Assembly: GCA_023665185.1 (NCBI GenBank)
Contig: JAMPEL010000009.1
Coordinates: forward strand, 1-50,217
Length of the DNA: 50,217 bases
Reading direction: 5' to 3'
DNA from: Roseburia sp.
Lineage (GTDB): Bacteria; Bacteroidota; Bacteroidia; Bacteroidales; Bacteroidaceae
Under the pieces are notes generated by a model that was not told where the DNA came from, did no database searches, and saw only the letters and a program-made list of their open reading frames with translations. A program made the translations under genes and the position numbers. Position 1 is the first letter of the stretch. Every line of letters starts with the position of its first letter. Of this stretch, positions 36,520 to 44,842 are shown piece by piece.

Positions 36520-37418
36520 TATCTTCTACGTTTTGAGGGTTTATAAAAAGGTTCGTTTCTTTGATTATCCTTGTCTTTATCATCTCGCCATCCCTGTTCA
36601 TTACTTGTTCCTCCGCCTCCACCGGAAGCTATGGCTTGGTGAGGTTGGATAATCAGTTCTGCTGCCACATCGCCCAATGTAGCACACAGGCTGTTAAAAC
36701 TCAAATCATGGTCAAGTTTAGAACCTGCAATGCTGTAATCATCCATGCAAAAGGATATTCCACGAATCTTATCAGAGTTCTCTGTATGATTGAAACGAAA
36801 ATCAATCCCTTGACTTTTGAGAATACGAAGGAAGTCGTGCCATGAACGAGATACAGCCCGTGCATCAAGAACTGAGGAGCGTAAATTATACTTCTGCAGC
36901 TGATGAGGGCGCAAGCGACTTTTGTCTCTCGCTTTACTGTTCTTAGGGGCAAAGTAAAGTTCGTATTCTTTGGTCAATGAGCGGCAAACTTTCGCATTAC
37001 GTATTCTTTCGTTACTATCGGAGATGAGATTCCCATCATTGTCTATCCGATTAAATACCAAATGGCAATGAGGATGTTTCGTGTCGTGATGTCGGGCTAT
37101 GATATATTGAGTATTGCGAATCCCCATCTGTTCCATCCATTTCTTCGCAATTTCCACCATAAGTGCATCCCCTTCTTCGTTATCGGGGAAACGGTCAATG
37201 TCTTGTGAAGAAAAAGCAAGCGATACGTGTTTCACCGGACTTTTCACTTTCGGACGCATGGACGCTTGTATCTGAAAAGAATCGGTGACGGTTTTATTGC
37301 TTACGGCACAGACTCCTTCGTAAGCCAAAAGTGTGGCACTCTTTTTCTTGTTCTTCTGGTCGTTGGCATAGTTCACAATACCTCCGAAATCCACTCTTGT
37401 TTTAATCTTCGCTATCAT
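36519..37418 (-). CDS. Relaxase / mobilization nuclease
   Basis: A 299-aa relaxase of the Bacteroidetes MobP-like type. Motif III is clear: HHDTKHPHCHLVFNRID, with His111, His115, His117 and His119 for metal binding. A Tyr in GIVNYAND (residue 17) is the probable nucleophile that nicks oriT and stays bound to the 5' end. The C-terminus is Gly/Asn/Lys-rich (GGGGGTSNEQG), unstructured. It would start conjugative transfer using a helper type IV system. The start codon lies within the last codons of mobC (17-base overlap), so the two are translationally coupled. Confidence 0.92.
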   Translation of the reverse strand: MIAKIKTRVDFGGIVNYANDQKNKKKSATLLAYEGVCAVSNKTVTDSFQIQASMRPKVKSPVKHVSLAFSSQDIDRFPDNEEGDALMVEIAKKWMEQMGIRNTQYIIARHHDTKHPHCHLVFNRIDNDGNLISDSNERIRNAKVCRSLTKEYELYFAPKNSKARDKSRLRPHQLQKYNLRSSVLDARAVSRSWHDFLRILKSQGIDFRFNHTENSDKIRGISFCMDDYSIAGSKLDHDLSFNSLCATLGDVAAELIIQPHQAIASGGGGGTSNEQGWRDDKDKDNQRNEPFYKPSKRRR

Positions 37419-37776
37419 GACAGGTGTTTTTTACTTGGTTGATAATCCTGCTGATTTCTGCTATAACATGAAAGCATTGTTGCTTGACAGCTTCCAATCC
37501 ATAGGTGTGCATTTGCCGAGCTACCTGATTGACGTTATTGGCAATGCCGGAAAGGTCACGGATTGCCGATACCATCTCCTGACTGATGCGCTGACATATC
37601 TGACAATCCATTGCTGCCTGATGGCAAAATTCATTGACAGACAAGCCAGCCTGTTCCGCTTTGGATTGGATATAAATGTAGTCGTTCTCGGTAAACATAA
37701 CTCGAAAACATTTGGTACGTTTCTGATAGCCTGCCAACTTGGGGCGACCACCTGATTTCTTTTCTTTCATATTCAT
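37402..37776 (-). CDS. MobC-like relaxosome accessory protein
   Basis: A 124-aa protein starting MNMKEKKSGGRPKLAGYQKR. It has the ribbon-helix-helix-like segment (KCFRVMFTENDYIYIQSKA, AGLSVNEFCHQAAM) and the MobC-type C-terminal helix (LSGIANNVNQVARQMHTYG). Such proteins bind oriT and open it for the relaxase. I start at the ATG at 37,776; an ATG at 37,770 is as likely, while longer frames would read into the oriT-like inverted repeat. Overlaps the relaxase gene. Confidence 0.85.
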   Translation of the reverse strand: MNMKEKKSGGRPKLAGYQKRTKCFRVMFTENDYIYIQSKAEQAGLSVNEFCHQAAMDCQICQRISQEMVSAIRDLSGIANNVNQVARQMHTYGLEAVKQQCFHVIAEISRIINQVKNTCHDSED

Positions 37777-37799
37777 ATTGATTTCAATATTGATGATTT

Positions 37800-37880
37800 G
37801 ATTTTTTGAGTGGCAGTTTTTTCCCGCTTGCCGCATAGGTTTTAGTGACACTAAAACACAAACTTGCCACTCAAAAAATC
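37800..37880. other. Putative oriT
   Basis: Between mobC and the DUF3987 gene, a perfect 16-bp inverted repeat (37,800-37,815 and 37,865-37,880, arm gattttttgagtggca) encloses a perfect 17-base palindrome TTTTAGTGACACTAAAA (37,840-37,856). Inverted repeats immediately upstream of mobC and the relaxase gene are the usual setting of a transfer origin. The right arm overlaps the last codons of the DUF3987 gene. A double terminator function is the alternative. Confidence 0.55.
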
Positions 37881-39676
37881 TTCCTATATTTCCCCTGCTC
37901 TATCCGGCATAACTTACCGTCCTTGATAAAGGTCTCAATCCACTTGTTTGCCGTACTTCCATTTTCCCCCAAAGCCAAAACCGCAGCATCGTAATCCTTC
38001 TTCGTGAAGGTTTCAGGCAACATATTATAAAGGGTATTTCTTCGTGCGGAAACACCTGTCCCCTGTGAAGCGGGATTAACTCGCCTATACAGATTTCCTG
38101 ACAAATTCCGATAAATGAATACAGCATGATAAAGCAAGGTTTCGCAAATACCCATAGCTATGGAATAGTCAAACTCATGGCAAACCAATTGTTCAGTATT
38201 ATCCGGTGAGGATGAATCACGATGTACATTTCCCAAATACCGGATAGCGGTCAATACCATCATGATACGATAAGCAATCAGCCCCATCCGTCTGACTACT
38301 CCTTGCATCTTGTTATCCACTTCGTCACAGCATTCTTCATTCACCCGACTGAGATATTCAACAAAGCGTTCCTGCAAATCCGAAGGAAGGGAAAAGGTAT
38401 AATTACCCTGCCGTACAAAATCCTCATGCAGATGAAAGAACTTCTCTCCGAGGAGTTTGAATATCGCATTTTTGGACTGAGAAATGTCGCTTGTGGCAAA
38501 CACATTTCTTATACCACGCTTGAAACGGATGATATAGAAGCAAAAGCGACTCATCAATCCGTTTTCCGCATCAGGAATCAATCTTCTTACCTGTTCAGGA
38601 GTTCCTGCCAAAGCCACAGACACCCTAGGATTGCCGACCTCGCAATATTCTCTGTCTTTACGTCTGCTTAAACTGACCAACTCATGATGGAAAGCCTTAC
38701 GTAGCACATCGGAATAATTGCCATAGTCCGACTTTAATGTCTGACTCAACGTGTCGCCTTCCGATTCAAACAACAATCCGATACCGTCATTGTCCCCCAA
38801 TATTTTCAGGAAGGAACTAGCACTGCTGTTGGCTGGGATGATAAGCATACGCATAGGCGGTTCTGTCGGCATGGTCATTCCATCGGCTTTCTTACCTTTG
38901 ATGTACGCATTCATCGCTTCCTTATACTCCTGTTCCAATCGTTGGGACAGTTCGTGCTGATTGCGGTTGATGGGAACAACCAACTCTCTGCATAATGTCA
39001 ACGCTCCTTTTCCCATTCCAGCATCCGCCACTACGAACAGATAAAGATTGGGATAAACAATGCGCTCATCGTACACTCCGCAAACATTGTTGAAACATAC
39101 CGACAGGCAGACAATACTCCCAATCAGGATTGTGTCACGGTCTTCCGCCGAGATAGAATGGTTGATGACTTCGCTTAGGAAAGGAGGTAAATTCTCAAAC
39201 ACACATTCAGGAAACGCAGGAAGTTCTTCCTCAGACTTTATCCATTTAACCGTTTTACCATTTTGGATATTTGGTAAAATGGATAAATTCTCTTTGCAGC
39301 ACGAAGACAACGGGACTCCTGCCTGACTGGCTAAATGAAAGAAAGAACGGATAGTAATGCCTTGTCCTTTGGATTGCAAACAATGTGTATATTGTTTGTC
39401 TGCCTCTTCCCTTTTATAGGCAGAGTAAAACCTGCTGATGCGGTGATAATACTCACGACCTCTTTCTCCCAATCCGTCCACAAGCGCGAAACCCAACTCC
39501 ACCCAATCTTTATAATCGGGTGCTACATCAATGGCACATTTTTCAATCTCCAGAACAACACATTCCACATCTTTCTCTACCTTATTATATATAGGAGCGG
39601 CACATGAAGTATGCGTATGCTGAGATTCAGAAGGGACACTCTCCCATTCTTGGGCGGAAAATATTTTCTTCGACAT
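37871..39676 (-). CDS. DUF3987 protein (element replication/helicase-like)
   Basis: A 601-aa protein with the DUF3987 architecture common on Bacteroidetes integrative elements: an N-terminal PriCT-like part (DYKDWVELGFALVDGLGERG), a P-loop-like VVADAGMGKGALTL, and PRVSVALAGTPEQVRRLI in the ATPase core. It is thought to act in replication of the excised element, probably as a helicase paired with the primase-like protein encoded upstream. I use the ATG at 39,676 (MSKKIFSAQEWESVP), which overlaps the upstream gene by 50 bases; longer versions would lie wholly inside that gene. Confidence 0.85.
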   Translation of the reverse strand: MSKKIFSAQEWESVPSESQHTHTSCAAPIYNKVEKDVECVVLEIEKCAIDVAPDYKDWVELGFALVDGLGERGREYYHRISRFYSAYKREEADKQYTHCLQSKGQGITIRSFFHLASQAGVPLSSCCKENLSILPNIQNGKTVKWIKSEEELPAFPECVFENLPPFLSEVINHSISAEDRDTILIGSIVCLSVCFNNVCGVYDERIVYPNLYLFVVADAGMGKGALTLCRELVVPINRNQHELSQRLEQEYKEAMNAYIKGKKADGMTMPTEPPMRMLIIPANSSASSFLKILGDNDGIGLLFESEGDTLSQTLKSDYGNYSDVLRKAFHHELVSLSRRKDREYCEVGNPRVSVALAGTPEQVRRLIPDAENGLMSRFCFYIIRFKRGIRNVFATSDISQSKNAIFKLLGEKFFHLHEDFVRQGNYTFSLPSDLQERFVEYLSRVNEECCDEVDNKMQGVVRRMGLIAYRIMMVLTAIRYLGNVHRDSSSPDNTEQLVCHEFDYSIAMGICETLLYHAVFIYRNLSGNLYRRVNPASQGTGVSARRNTLYNMLPETFTKKDYDAAVLALGENGSTANKWIETFIKDGKLCRIEQGKYRKIF

Positions 39677-40232
39677 TATCTTTGTATTTAGGGTTAATGT
39701 ATGCTTGCGGGTCGTATGGCAGGAAACATGAACGGGCCACATCACTTCCGGACATATCCACTGGTGGCAAACCTGTCGCTTTGATGCAGTTGGTAACAGC
39801 CTTGAAGTATCGGGAATGTCCCCAGTCTTTCAATTCAACAGGTATCACCCACTTCAAGCCATTACCGGACGGGCTGACAAACAGCAGTTCCGTATCGAAA
39901 TACTCATGATGCAGCAACTGCCGCTTCACCCCGTCAATATCCTCTACACAGTCAAAATCCAGACACATCAGCCCGGAGTGCATAATCAAATCCTTTTCAT
40001 TCCGTTTACGGAACAGTCCGGAAAAGGTGCAATAGTCAAAGTGGGCAGCCTTATACCTTTTTGCATCGGAAGATGATTGCATTGACCGCAAATTGTCTGT
40101 TTGTTGTTTCGCATAATGACCGATGATATATCGGTACGCATCCACTATCCCAATCGCCCTTGATGGTTCCACGTTCTGAATTGGTTTGCGGAAGAACGAG
40201 AAGCAAGCAGCATTTTCTATTTCCATGTTCAT
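39627..40232 (-). CDS. VirE-N/BT4734-like primase fragment protein
   Basis: A 201-aa protein matching the N-terminal domain found in BT4734/VirE proteins, with YRYIIGHYAKQQTDNLRSM, MCLDFDCVEDIDGVKRQLL and LLFVSPSGNGLKWVIPVEL, features of a catalytically primase-like (AEP) fold. In many elements this domain and the DUF3987 domain are one polypeptide; here they are two overlapping genes (50 bases, different frames). It probably primes replication of the excised element. Its start overlaps the HTH gene's end by four bases. Confidence 0.82.
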   Translation of the reverse strand: MNMEIENAACFSFFRKPIQNVEPSRAIGIVDAYRYIIGHYAKQQTDNLRSMQSSSDAKRYKAAHFDYCTFSGLFRKRNEKDLIMHSGLMCLDFDCVEDIDGVKRQLLHHEYFDTELLFVSPSGNGLKWVIPVELKDWGHSRYFKAVTNCIKATGLPPVDMSGSDVARSCFLPYDPQAYINPKYKDNVEENIFRPRMGECPF

Positions 40233-40582
40233 CTGATAATCTTTTTGGATTCGACAAATCGCTGTGCCTCCAGCATAAGGTCGTCTTGCGTCTTATGCAC
40301 TTTGTTTTTCAACCAATCGTCAATCTCCGACTGTAAAAAAGCCAAAGCCTTGTTTATCTTATGAACAGGAATCTGTTTGGCTGATACCCATCCATAAACA
40401 GTTTGCTTGGCCGGATGCGATGGCAGATAAGCACAAAGTTCGTCAATATCCATCCACTTAGGTGAATTACCTGCCTGCTTATGTTGCAAGGCATTTACTT
40501 TAGATTGCAGTGCCTCTACGGACTCAATCAGGTAGGACAACGCATTCGGCATCTCCTCCAATGAATTTACTTTATAAGCCAT
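40229..40582 (-). CDS. Helix-turn-helix (excisionase-like) protein
   Basis: A 117-aa protein: a coiled-coil N-terminal part (SYLIESVEALQSKVNALQHK), then an HTH_17-type DNA-binding domain (MDIDELCAYLPSHPAKQTVYGWVSAKQIP, residues about 44-92). Such proteins head the replication/mobilization operon of Bacteroidetes mobilizable elements and may control it or assist excision. The ATG at 40,582 (MAYKVN) is chosen because the promoter's expected transcription start falls close to an earlier ATG at 40,603, leaving that one without a leader. Confidence 0.8.
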   Translation of the reverse strand: MAYKVNSLEEMPNALSYLIESVEALQSKVNALQHKQAGNSPKWMDIDELCAYLPSHPAKQTVYGWVSAKQIPVHKINKALAFLQSEIDDWLKNKVHKTQDDLMLEAQRFVESKKIIR

Positions 40583-40607
40583 ATTCTTCGTATTAAAGTT
40601 CATGCCG

Positions 40608-40638
40608 CAAAAGTATAGGGATGTCTGTGAGTGCCAAA
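40608..40638 (-). promoter_or_regulatory. Bacteroidetes-type promoter of the HTH-primase-DUF3987 operon
   Basis: On the minus strand TTTG (40,635-40,638) is followed after 19 bases by TACTTTTG (40,608-40,615), an excellent match to TTTG-N19-TAnnTTTG. The site lies 25 bases before the ATG at 40,582. Together with the integrase terminator this accounts for the 40,583-40,893 gap. Confidence 0.78.
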
Positions 40639-40792
40639 TAGGTGCTGACGAGCCACTTGTATTGCCCTTGTTTGCCACCGGTTGATTTAAGCTTCATTAA
40701 GACGGAAATTTATGGCAGACACGATAAAAGGGGAATAAACTGTTATTTGAACCAGTACATTCTTTGCCGGAATATTCTATGCAACAAAATAT

Positions 40793-40820
40793 CCCTCAAA
40801 AAGCCGATGCTTCATGAGGG
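40793..40820 (-). terminator. Terminator downstream of the integrase
   Basis: A hairpin with outer stem CCCTCA/TGAGGG and inner stem AAGC/GCTT, followed on the minus strand by ATATTTTG. It lies 74 bases beyond the integrase stop and separates the integrase from the next operon. Confidence 0.55.
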
Positions 40821-40893
40821 GTAAGCGGGTGGTAAAGATGTGACAAATATGCATAAGTCACTGGTGCTCAATGGTGGACATATCCACGGCTAT

Positions 40894-42156
40894 TTATAAG
40901 TCCAGATTTTCTATGTGCAGCGTGTTGGCTGCTTTCTCTTTTTGCTCGTTTACGATGTGCGTATAAATCTGTGTGGTTCTGACGTTCGTATGTCCCATCA
41001 AAGACTTGATAGTGTATATGTCAACCCCGTTTTCCAACAACAACGAGGCAAAGGAATGTCTTCCGCAATGAAAAGTTATATGCTTCTTTATTCCTGAAGC
41101 CTCAATCCATGTCTTCAACGGGCGCGAAATCCACGAGGCATCAGTCAATCCTTCAAAGACTAACTGTTCTTCATTATCCGGACGTTCACCACATAATTGT
41201 AATGCCTGATTTATGATAGGCTTATAATTGGGAACTTTTGTCTTTTGCTGAACAACAACAGCCTGCCATGTACCTTTACTCGTCTGCTGAATCTGCCGCC
41301 ACCTCAACGCCTGAATATCACTATGCCTTAATCCGGTGAGAATCGAGAATAAGAATGCCCGTTTCAAAACATCATCCTTACACGGTGTTTCAACCAACAT
41401 CTGCACCTCATTCATGGTTAGCGCAACACGTGGCTTTTCTATGTTTGTTATCCCCTTCACTTTCGCACTTATATCAACGGTAAGATATTCATCTATGAAT
41501 GCCTGTTTCAATCCGGCTTTGAGTATGGAAAAATAGGTTGATGCCGTATTCTGTGAAATCGTACCTTTCTTATTGCCTCCCATCGGTGCACGGAGCAGAA
41601 ACATCTTGATATCCTCAAGCAGTTTCACGGAAATTGTTTTGAACGGAATTGGCTGTCCTTGCGAATACTGTTTCAACAACTTTCCGACACGCCTCCAATT
41701 GACAATAATCGAATCGGAGCTGTTGGGATGACGCTTACTGATAATGCTGTTGAAATACTTGATAAAGTCCTGTTCGCTTCGCTCATTCTGTGCGGCTATC
41801 TCGTTTTCCTTATCCGTGTAAAGAATAGCACTGTCATATTCACGCTGGCGCAGTTTACGCACATTATCCGCATAAATACAAGCCTCTTGGTCTATCGTTG
41901 AACGGCATTGGATAATTCCATTCAAATCACGCTTGGGCTTGTAGTTGAATGTCCCATCCGGCAAGATGCGTGCAATGGAAGACTTATCCCAAACAGGTGT
42001 GGATATAGTCCGGTTAATGGACTCCACCACACGGCTTGCTCGGGTTGAACCTCGTTTGTACACTGGGTATGATTCTATAATCAGATACCACTCTTCTTTG
42101 TAATTCGACCGTCTAAGTTTAACGGTCACTTTGGTATTAGGCAATGCTTTCTTCAT
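40894..42156 (-). CDS. Tyrosine recombinase (element integrase)
   Basis: A 420-aa phage-type integrase. The N-terminal arm-binding region is followed by a SAM-like core-binding domain (residues about 125-225) and the catalytic domain with Arg277 (TGLRHSDI), His363 and Arg366 (HCGRHSF), His389 (LMGHTNVRTT) and Tyr398 (QIYTH). It performs site-specific integration and excision; the att repeats indicate the 3' end of dnaK as target. The start overlaps the stop of the upstream Zn/HTH gene (ATGA), so the two are translationally coupled. Confidence 0.95.
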   Translation of the reverse strand: MKKALPNTKVTVKLRRSNYKEEWYLIIESYPVYKRGSTRASRVVESINRTISTPVWDKSSIARILPDGTFNYKPKRDLNGIIQCRSTIDQEACIYADNVRKLRQREYDSAILYTDKENEIAAQNERSEQDFIKYFNSIISKRHPNSSDSIIVNWRRVGKLLKQYSQGQPIPFKTISVKLLEDIKMFLLRAPMGGNKKGTISQNTASTYFSILKAGLKQAFIDEYLTVDISAKVKGITNIEKPRVALTMNEVQMLVETPCKDDVLKRAFLFSILTGLRHSDIQALRWRQIQQTSKGTWQAVVVQQKTKVPNYKPIINQALQLCGERPDNEEQLVFEGLTDASWISRPLKTWIEASGIKKHITFHCGRHSFASLLLENGVDIYTIKSLMGHTNVRTTQIYTHIVNEQKEKAANTLHIENLDL

Positions 42157-42716
42157 TCCACCTCAGATTTATACAGATTATCAATTTCTTCTTTGGGTAC
42201 ATACACATAGTTTCCTATTTGTCTGGAAGGTATAGAGTATTTTCTCACGTGTGCCCATACGGAACTGTCATTAATATGATACTTCTCACAAATCTCCGTG
42301 ATTGTATAACAGTCTTCCGGTTCCAAACTGTATGTTTTAGGAACAGGCTTTTCTTTCTCTATAACACTTGCGGGTCTGCTTAGAAAAAACTGTTCCATCT
42401 CTGAACGTTTTATACGGGTTAGCCTCATTCCTATATTTATAGTCGGAATACGCCCCAACTTTATTAAACGATATAGTGTACTGCGTTCCACTCCGAACAT
42501 GGCAACCGCCTCCTTGACTGAGATATATTCCCTGACATCCGGTACTTGTCGGGCAATTGTTTCTAACTTCGCATTTCTATCTCTTGCGTCTTTTTTACGC
42601 TTCCAAGCTACTTTACTGCATTTAGGAGAGCAATAATAGCTGTCGAGTGTCTTTGCGACAAATACCTTGCCGCATACCTTGCACTTCCTTTTGATTTCAA
42701 ATCCAATCGCTGGCAT
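42153..42716 (-). CDS. Zinc-ribbon protein with two excisionase-type HTH domains
   Basis: A 187-aa protein. A short zinc ribbon comes first (Cys12, Cys15, Cys29, Cys33; RKCKVCGKVF, YYCSPKCSK), then an excisionase/MerR-like HTH (ISVKEAVAMFGVERSTLYRLI, residues about 85-125) and a second one (YTITEICEKYHINDSSVW). The organisation suggests a recombination directionality factor or a regulator of the integrase with which it is coupled by an ATGA overlap. The repeats TTATCTACTTTT directly upstream may be its operators. Start is the ATG at 42,716. Confidence 0.85.
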   Translation of the reverse strand: MPAIGFEIKRKCKVCGKVFVAKTLDSYYCSPKCSKVAWKRKKDARDRNAKLETIARQVPDVREYISVKEAVAMFGVERSTLYRLIKLGRIPTINIGMRLTRIKRSEMEQFFLSRPASVIEKEKPVPKTYSLEPEDCYTITEICEKYHINDSSVWAHVRKYSIPSRQIGNYVYVPKEEIDNLYKSEVE

Positions 42717-42781
42717 ATTATCTACTTTTAAGTATGTATTAGTGCGGATAAGTAGAATTTAGTTCCACATTATCTACTTTT
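42717..42781. promoter_or_regulatory. Paired direct repeat upstream of the excisionase-integrase operon
   Basis: A 13-base direct repeat ATTATCTACTTTT occurs at 42,717-42,729, immediately before the start codon, and at 42,769-42,781. A related inverted segment (AAGTAGA) lies midway at about 42,751-42,757. The arrangement suggests operator or directionality-factor binding sites; I see no standard promoter box between them. Confidence 0.45.
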
Positions 42782-42791
42782 TTGTCTTGTC

Positions 42792-42807
42792 GCAAATATG
42801 TCGCAAA
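42792..42807 (+). other. Putative integrase arm-type site, right
   Basis: GCAAATATGTCGCAAA matches the left-end site at 25,673-25,688 in 14 of 16 positions, same orientation. It lies 125 bases inside the right att core. Confidence 0.4.
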
Positions 42808-42862
42808 TAAGAGATAAAAAAGCCCATAGAAAACGCATAGCAACCATGAGCCCATAAACGTA

Positions 42863-42895
42863 AAAAGCGTGCAACTCATTGAGCTGCACGCTTTT
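42863..42895 (-). terminator. Element-supplied terminator for dnaK
   Basis: An 11-bp stem (AAAAGCGTGCA and its complement, arms 42,863-42,873 and 42,885-42,895) is followed on the minus strand by a T run. It lies 34 bases beyond the current dnaK stop and inside the element, so it replaces the original dnaK terminator that the insertion displaced. Confidence 0.75.
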
Positions 42896-42928
42896 GCTTA
42901 TTATTTATTATCCGTTTACTTATCGGAA

Positions 42929-44842
42929 TCATTTCACTTCCTCAAAATCGGCATCCTGCACATCATCTGCACTATTAGACTGCTGGCCTGCCTGCTGACC
43001 GCCCTGAAATCCGGCATCAGCACCCGGCTGTGCTCCGGCACCCTGATACATCTGGGCAGAAGCTGCCTGCATAGCATTGTTAAGCTCGGCAATGGCAGCA
43101 TCGATTGACGCAATGTCACCGTTCTTATGAGCATCCTTCAACTTCTGAAGAGCACCCTCAACAGCAGGCTTCTTGTCGGCAGGAAGCTTGTCACCATTCT
43201 CCTTCAAGAAATTCTCTGTCTGGAATATCATGGAGTCAGCCTGATTCATCTTGTCAATGCGCTCACGCTCCTTCTTGTCAGCATCGGCATTAGCCTCAGC
43301 CTCAGCCTTCATGCGCTCGATTTCATCCTTGCTCAAACCAGAAGAAGCCTCGATGCGGATTGCCTGCTCCTTGCCTGTAGCCTTGTCCTTAGCTGAAACT
43401 TTGAGAATACCGTTTGCATCAATGTCGAACGAAACCTCAATCTGAGGAACACCACGACGTGCCGGAGCAATGCCTGTCAGGTTGAAGTGACCGATAGACT
43501 TGTTCTGTGATGCCATAGGACGCTCACCCTGAAGCACATGAATTGTCACCTCTGTCTGATTGTCAGCTGCAGTAGAGAATGTCTCTGTCTTCTTGCATGG
43601 GATTGTAGTGTTAGCCTCAATCATCTTGGTCATCACACCACCGAGAGTCTCGATACCCATTGACAATGGTGTCACATCCAACAACACAATATCGCCCACA
43701 CCGTCTTCCTTGTTAAGGATAGCTCCCTGAATTGCTGCTCCAACGGCTACCACCTCATCTGGATTCACACCCTTTGAAGGCACCTTGCCGAAATAGTCCT
43801 GAACAAGCTGCTGTACAGCAGGGATACGGCTTGAACCGCCGACAAGGATTACCTCGTCTATATCAGAAGTAGAGATACCCGCATCAAGCACGGCATTCTT
43901 ACATGGCTCAAGACATGCCTGAATCAGTCCGTGCGCAAGACTCTCAAACTTAGCCTTTGTCAATGTCTTCACAAGGTGCTTAGGCACACCGCCTGCGGCT
44001 GTGATATAAGGCAAGTTGATTTCAGTTGAAGTTGATGATGAAAGCTCAATCTTTGCTTTCTCGGCAGCTTCCTTCAAACGCTGCATAGCCATCGGGTCGC
44101 CTGTCAAATCAGCACCTTCGTCATTTTTAAATTCCTGAACAAGCCAATCTATAATCACCTGATCAAAATCGTCACCTCCCAGGTGAGTGTTTCCGTTAGT
44201 AGAGAGCACCTCAAACACACCGCCTCCAAATTCGAGGATTGAAATATCAAATGTACCGCCACCGAGGTCGAATACGGCAATCTTCATGTCCTTGTTTGCC
44301 TTGTCTATACCGTAAGCAAGAGCTGCTGCTGTCGGCTCGTTTACGATACGCTTTACCTCAAGACCTGCAATCTGTCCGGCTTCTTTTGTAGCCTGACGCT
44401 GAGAATCTGAGAAATATGCAGGAACTGTAATCACAGCCTCTGTCACCTCTTGTCCGAGATAGTCCTCAGCTGTCTTCTTCATTTTCTGAAGAATCATCGC
44501 GCTGATTTCCTGCGGTGTGTAAAGACGGCTGTCAATATCCACACGCGGAGTGTTATTGTCGCCACGAACCACAGAATAAGGCACACGGTTTACTTCCTGC
44601 TGCACCTGATCGTAAGTCTCTCCCATGAAGCGTTTGATTGAAAATATTGTACGCTTAGGGTTAGTGATAGCCTGACGCTTTGCAGGGTCGCCCACTTTGC
44701 GCTCGCCGCCATCCACAAAACCAACAACAGAAGGTGTTGTACGCTTTCCTTCGCTATTTGTAATTACAACAGGTTCGTTGCCTTCAAAAACTGAGACACA
44801 TGAGTTTGTTGTTCCCAAGTCAATTCCAATAATCTTTCCCAT
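42929..44842 (-). CDS. dnaK: Molecular chaperone DnaK (Hsp70)
   Basis: A 637-aa DnaK. The ATPase domain begins [20 protein letters not shown] and contains [21 protein letters not shown] and [18 protein letters not shown]. The substrate-binding domain starts after the linker [19 protein letters not shown], and the C-terminus is the Gly/Gln-rich tail ending [11 protein letters not shown]. It folds and refolds proteins with DnaJ and GrpE, neither of which is in the window. The last six codons coincide with the integration site of the mobile element, which preserves the protein sequence. No standard promoter box is obvious in the AT-rich leader at 44,843-44,900. Confidence 0.98.
   Translation of the reverse strand: MGKIIGIDLGTTNSCVSVFEGNEPVVITNSEGKRTTPSVVGFVDGGERKVGDPAKRQAITNPKRTIFSIKRFMGETYDQVQQEVNRVPYSVVRGDNNTPRVDIDSRLYTPQEISAMILQKMKKTAEDYLGQEVTEAVITVPAYFSDSQRQATKEAGQIAGLEVKRIVNEPTAAALAYGIDKANKDMKIAVFDLGGGTFDISILEFGGGVFEVLSTNGNTHLGGDDFDQVIIDWLVQEFKNDEGADLTGDPMAMQRLKEAAEKAKIELSSSTSTEINLPYITAAGGVPKHLVKTLTKAKFESLAHGLIQACLEPCKNAVLDAGISTSDIDEVILVGGSSRIPAVQQLVQDYFGKVPSKGVNPDEVVAVGAAIQGAILNKEDGVGDIVLLDVTPLSMGIETLGGVMTKMIEANTTIPCKKTETFSTAADNQTEVTIHVLQGERPMASQNKSIGHFNLTGIAPARRGVPQIEVSFDIDANGILKVSAKDKATGKEQAIRIEASSGLSKDEIERMKAEAEANADADKKERERIDKMNQADSMIFQTENFLKENGDKLPADKKPAVEGALQKLKDAHKNGDIASIDAAIAELNNAMQAASAQMYQGAGAQPGADAGFQGGQQAGQQSNSADDVQDADFEEVK
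42933..42949 (-). other. Element boundary, att core (right end, within dnaK)
   Basis: TTCACTTCCTCAAAATC, identical to 25,618-25,634. On the minus strand it is GAT TTT GAG GAA GTG AA, the last codons of dnaK; the element then supplies A TGA, giving D-F-E-E-V-K-stop. The Lys codon changes from AAG to AAA and the stop from TAA to TGA relative to the displaced chromosomal end. Confidence 0.9.

Larger units (their letters stand above)
25618..42949. mobile_element. Integrative mobilizable element inserted in the 3' end of dnaK
   Basis: The segment is bounded by an identical 17-bp direct repeat (25,618-25,634 and 42,933-42,949). It contains a tyrosine integrase at the right end, an excisionase-like protein, HTH, VirE-N primase-like, DUF3987, MobC, relaxase and a membrane Mob protein, all on the minus strand. 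A six-gene plus-strand cargo operon fills the left half. There are no type IV secretion genes, so it would need a helper element for transfer. The repeat is the last codons of dnaK, and both boundary versions encode the same DnaK tail. The cargo genes 28,208-35,650 look more AT-rich than the flanks in short samples counted by eye. Confidence 0.9.

Noticed and set aside
39627..39676. Frameshift splitting a single VirE-N/DUF3987 protein
   Set aside because: Both parts have their own start codon and normal ends and overlap by only 50 bases; separate genes with this order are common on such elements.
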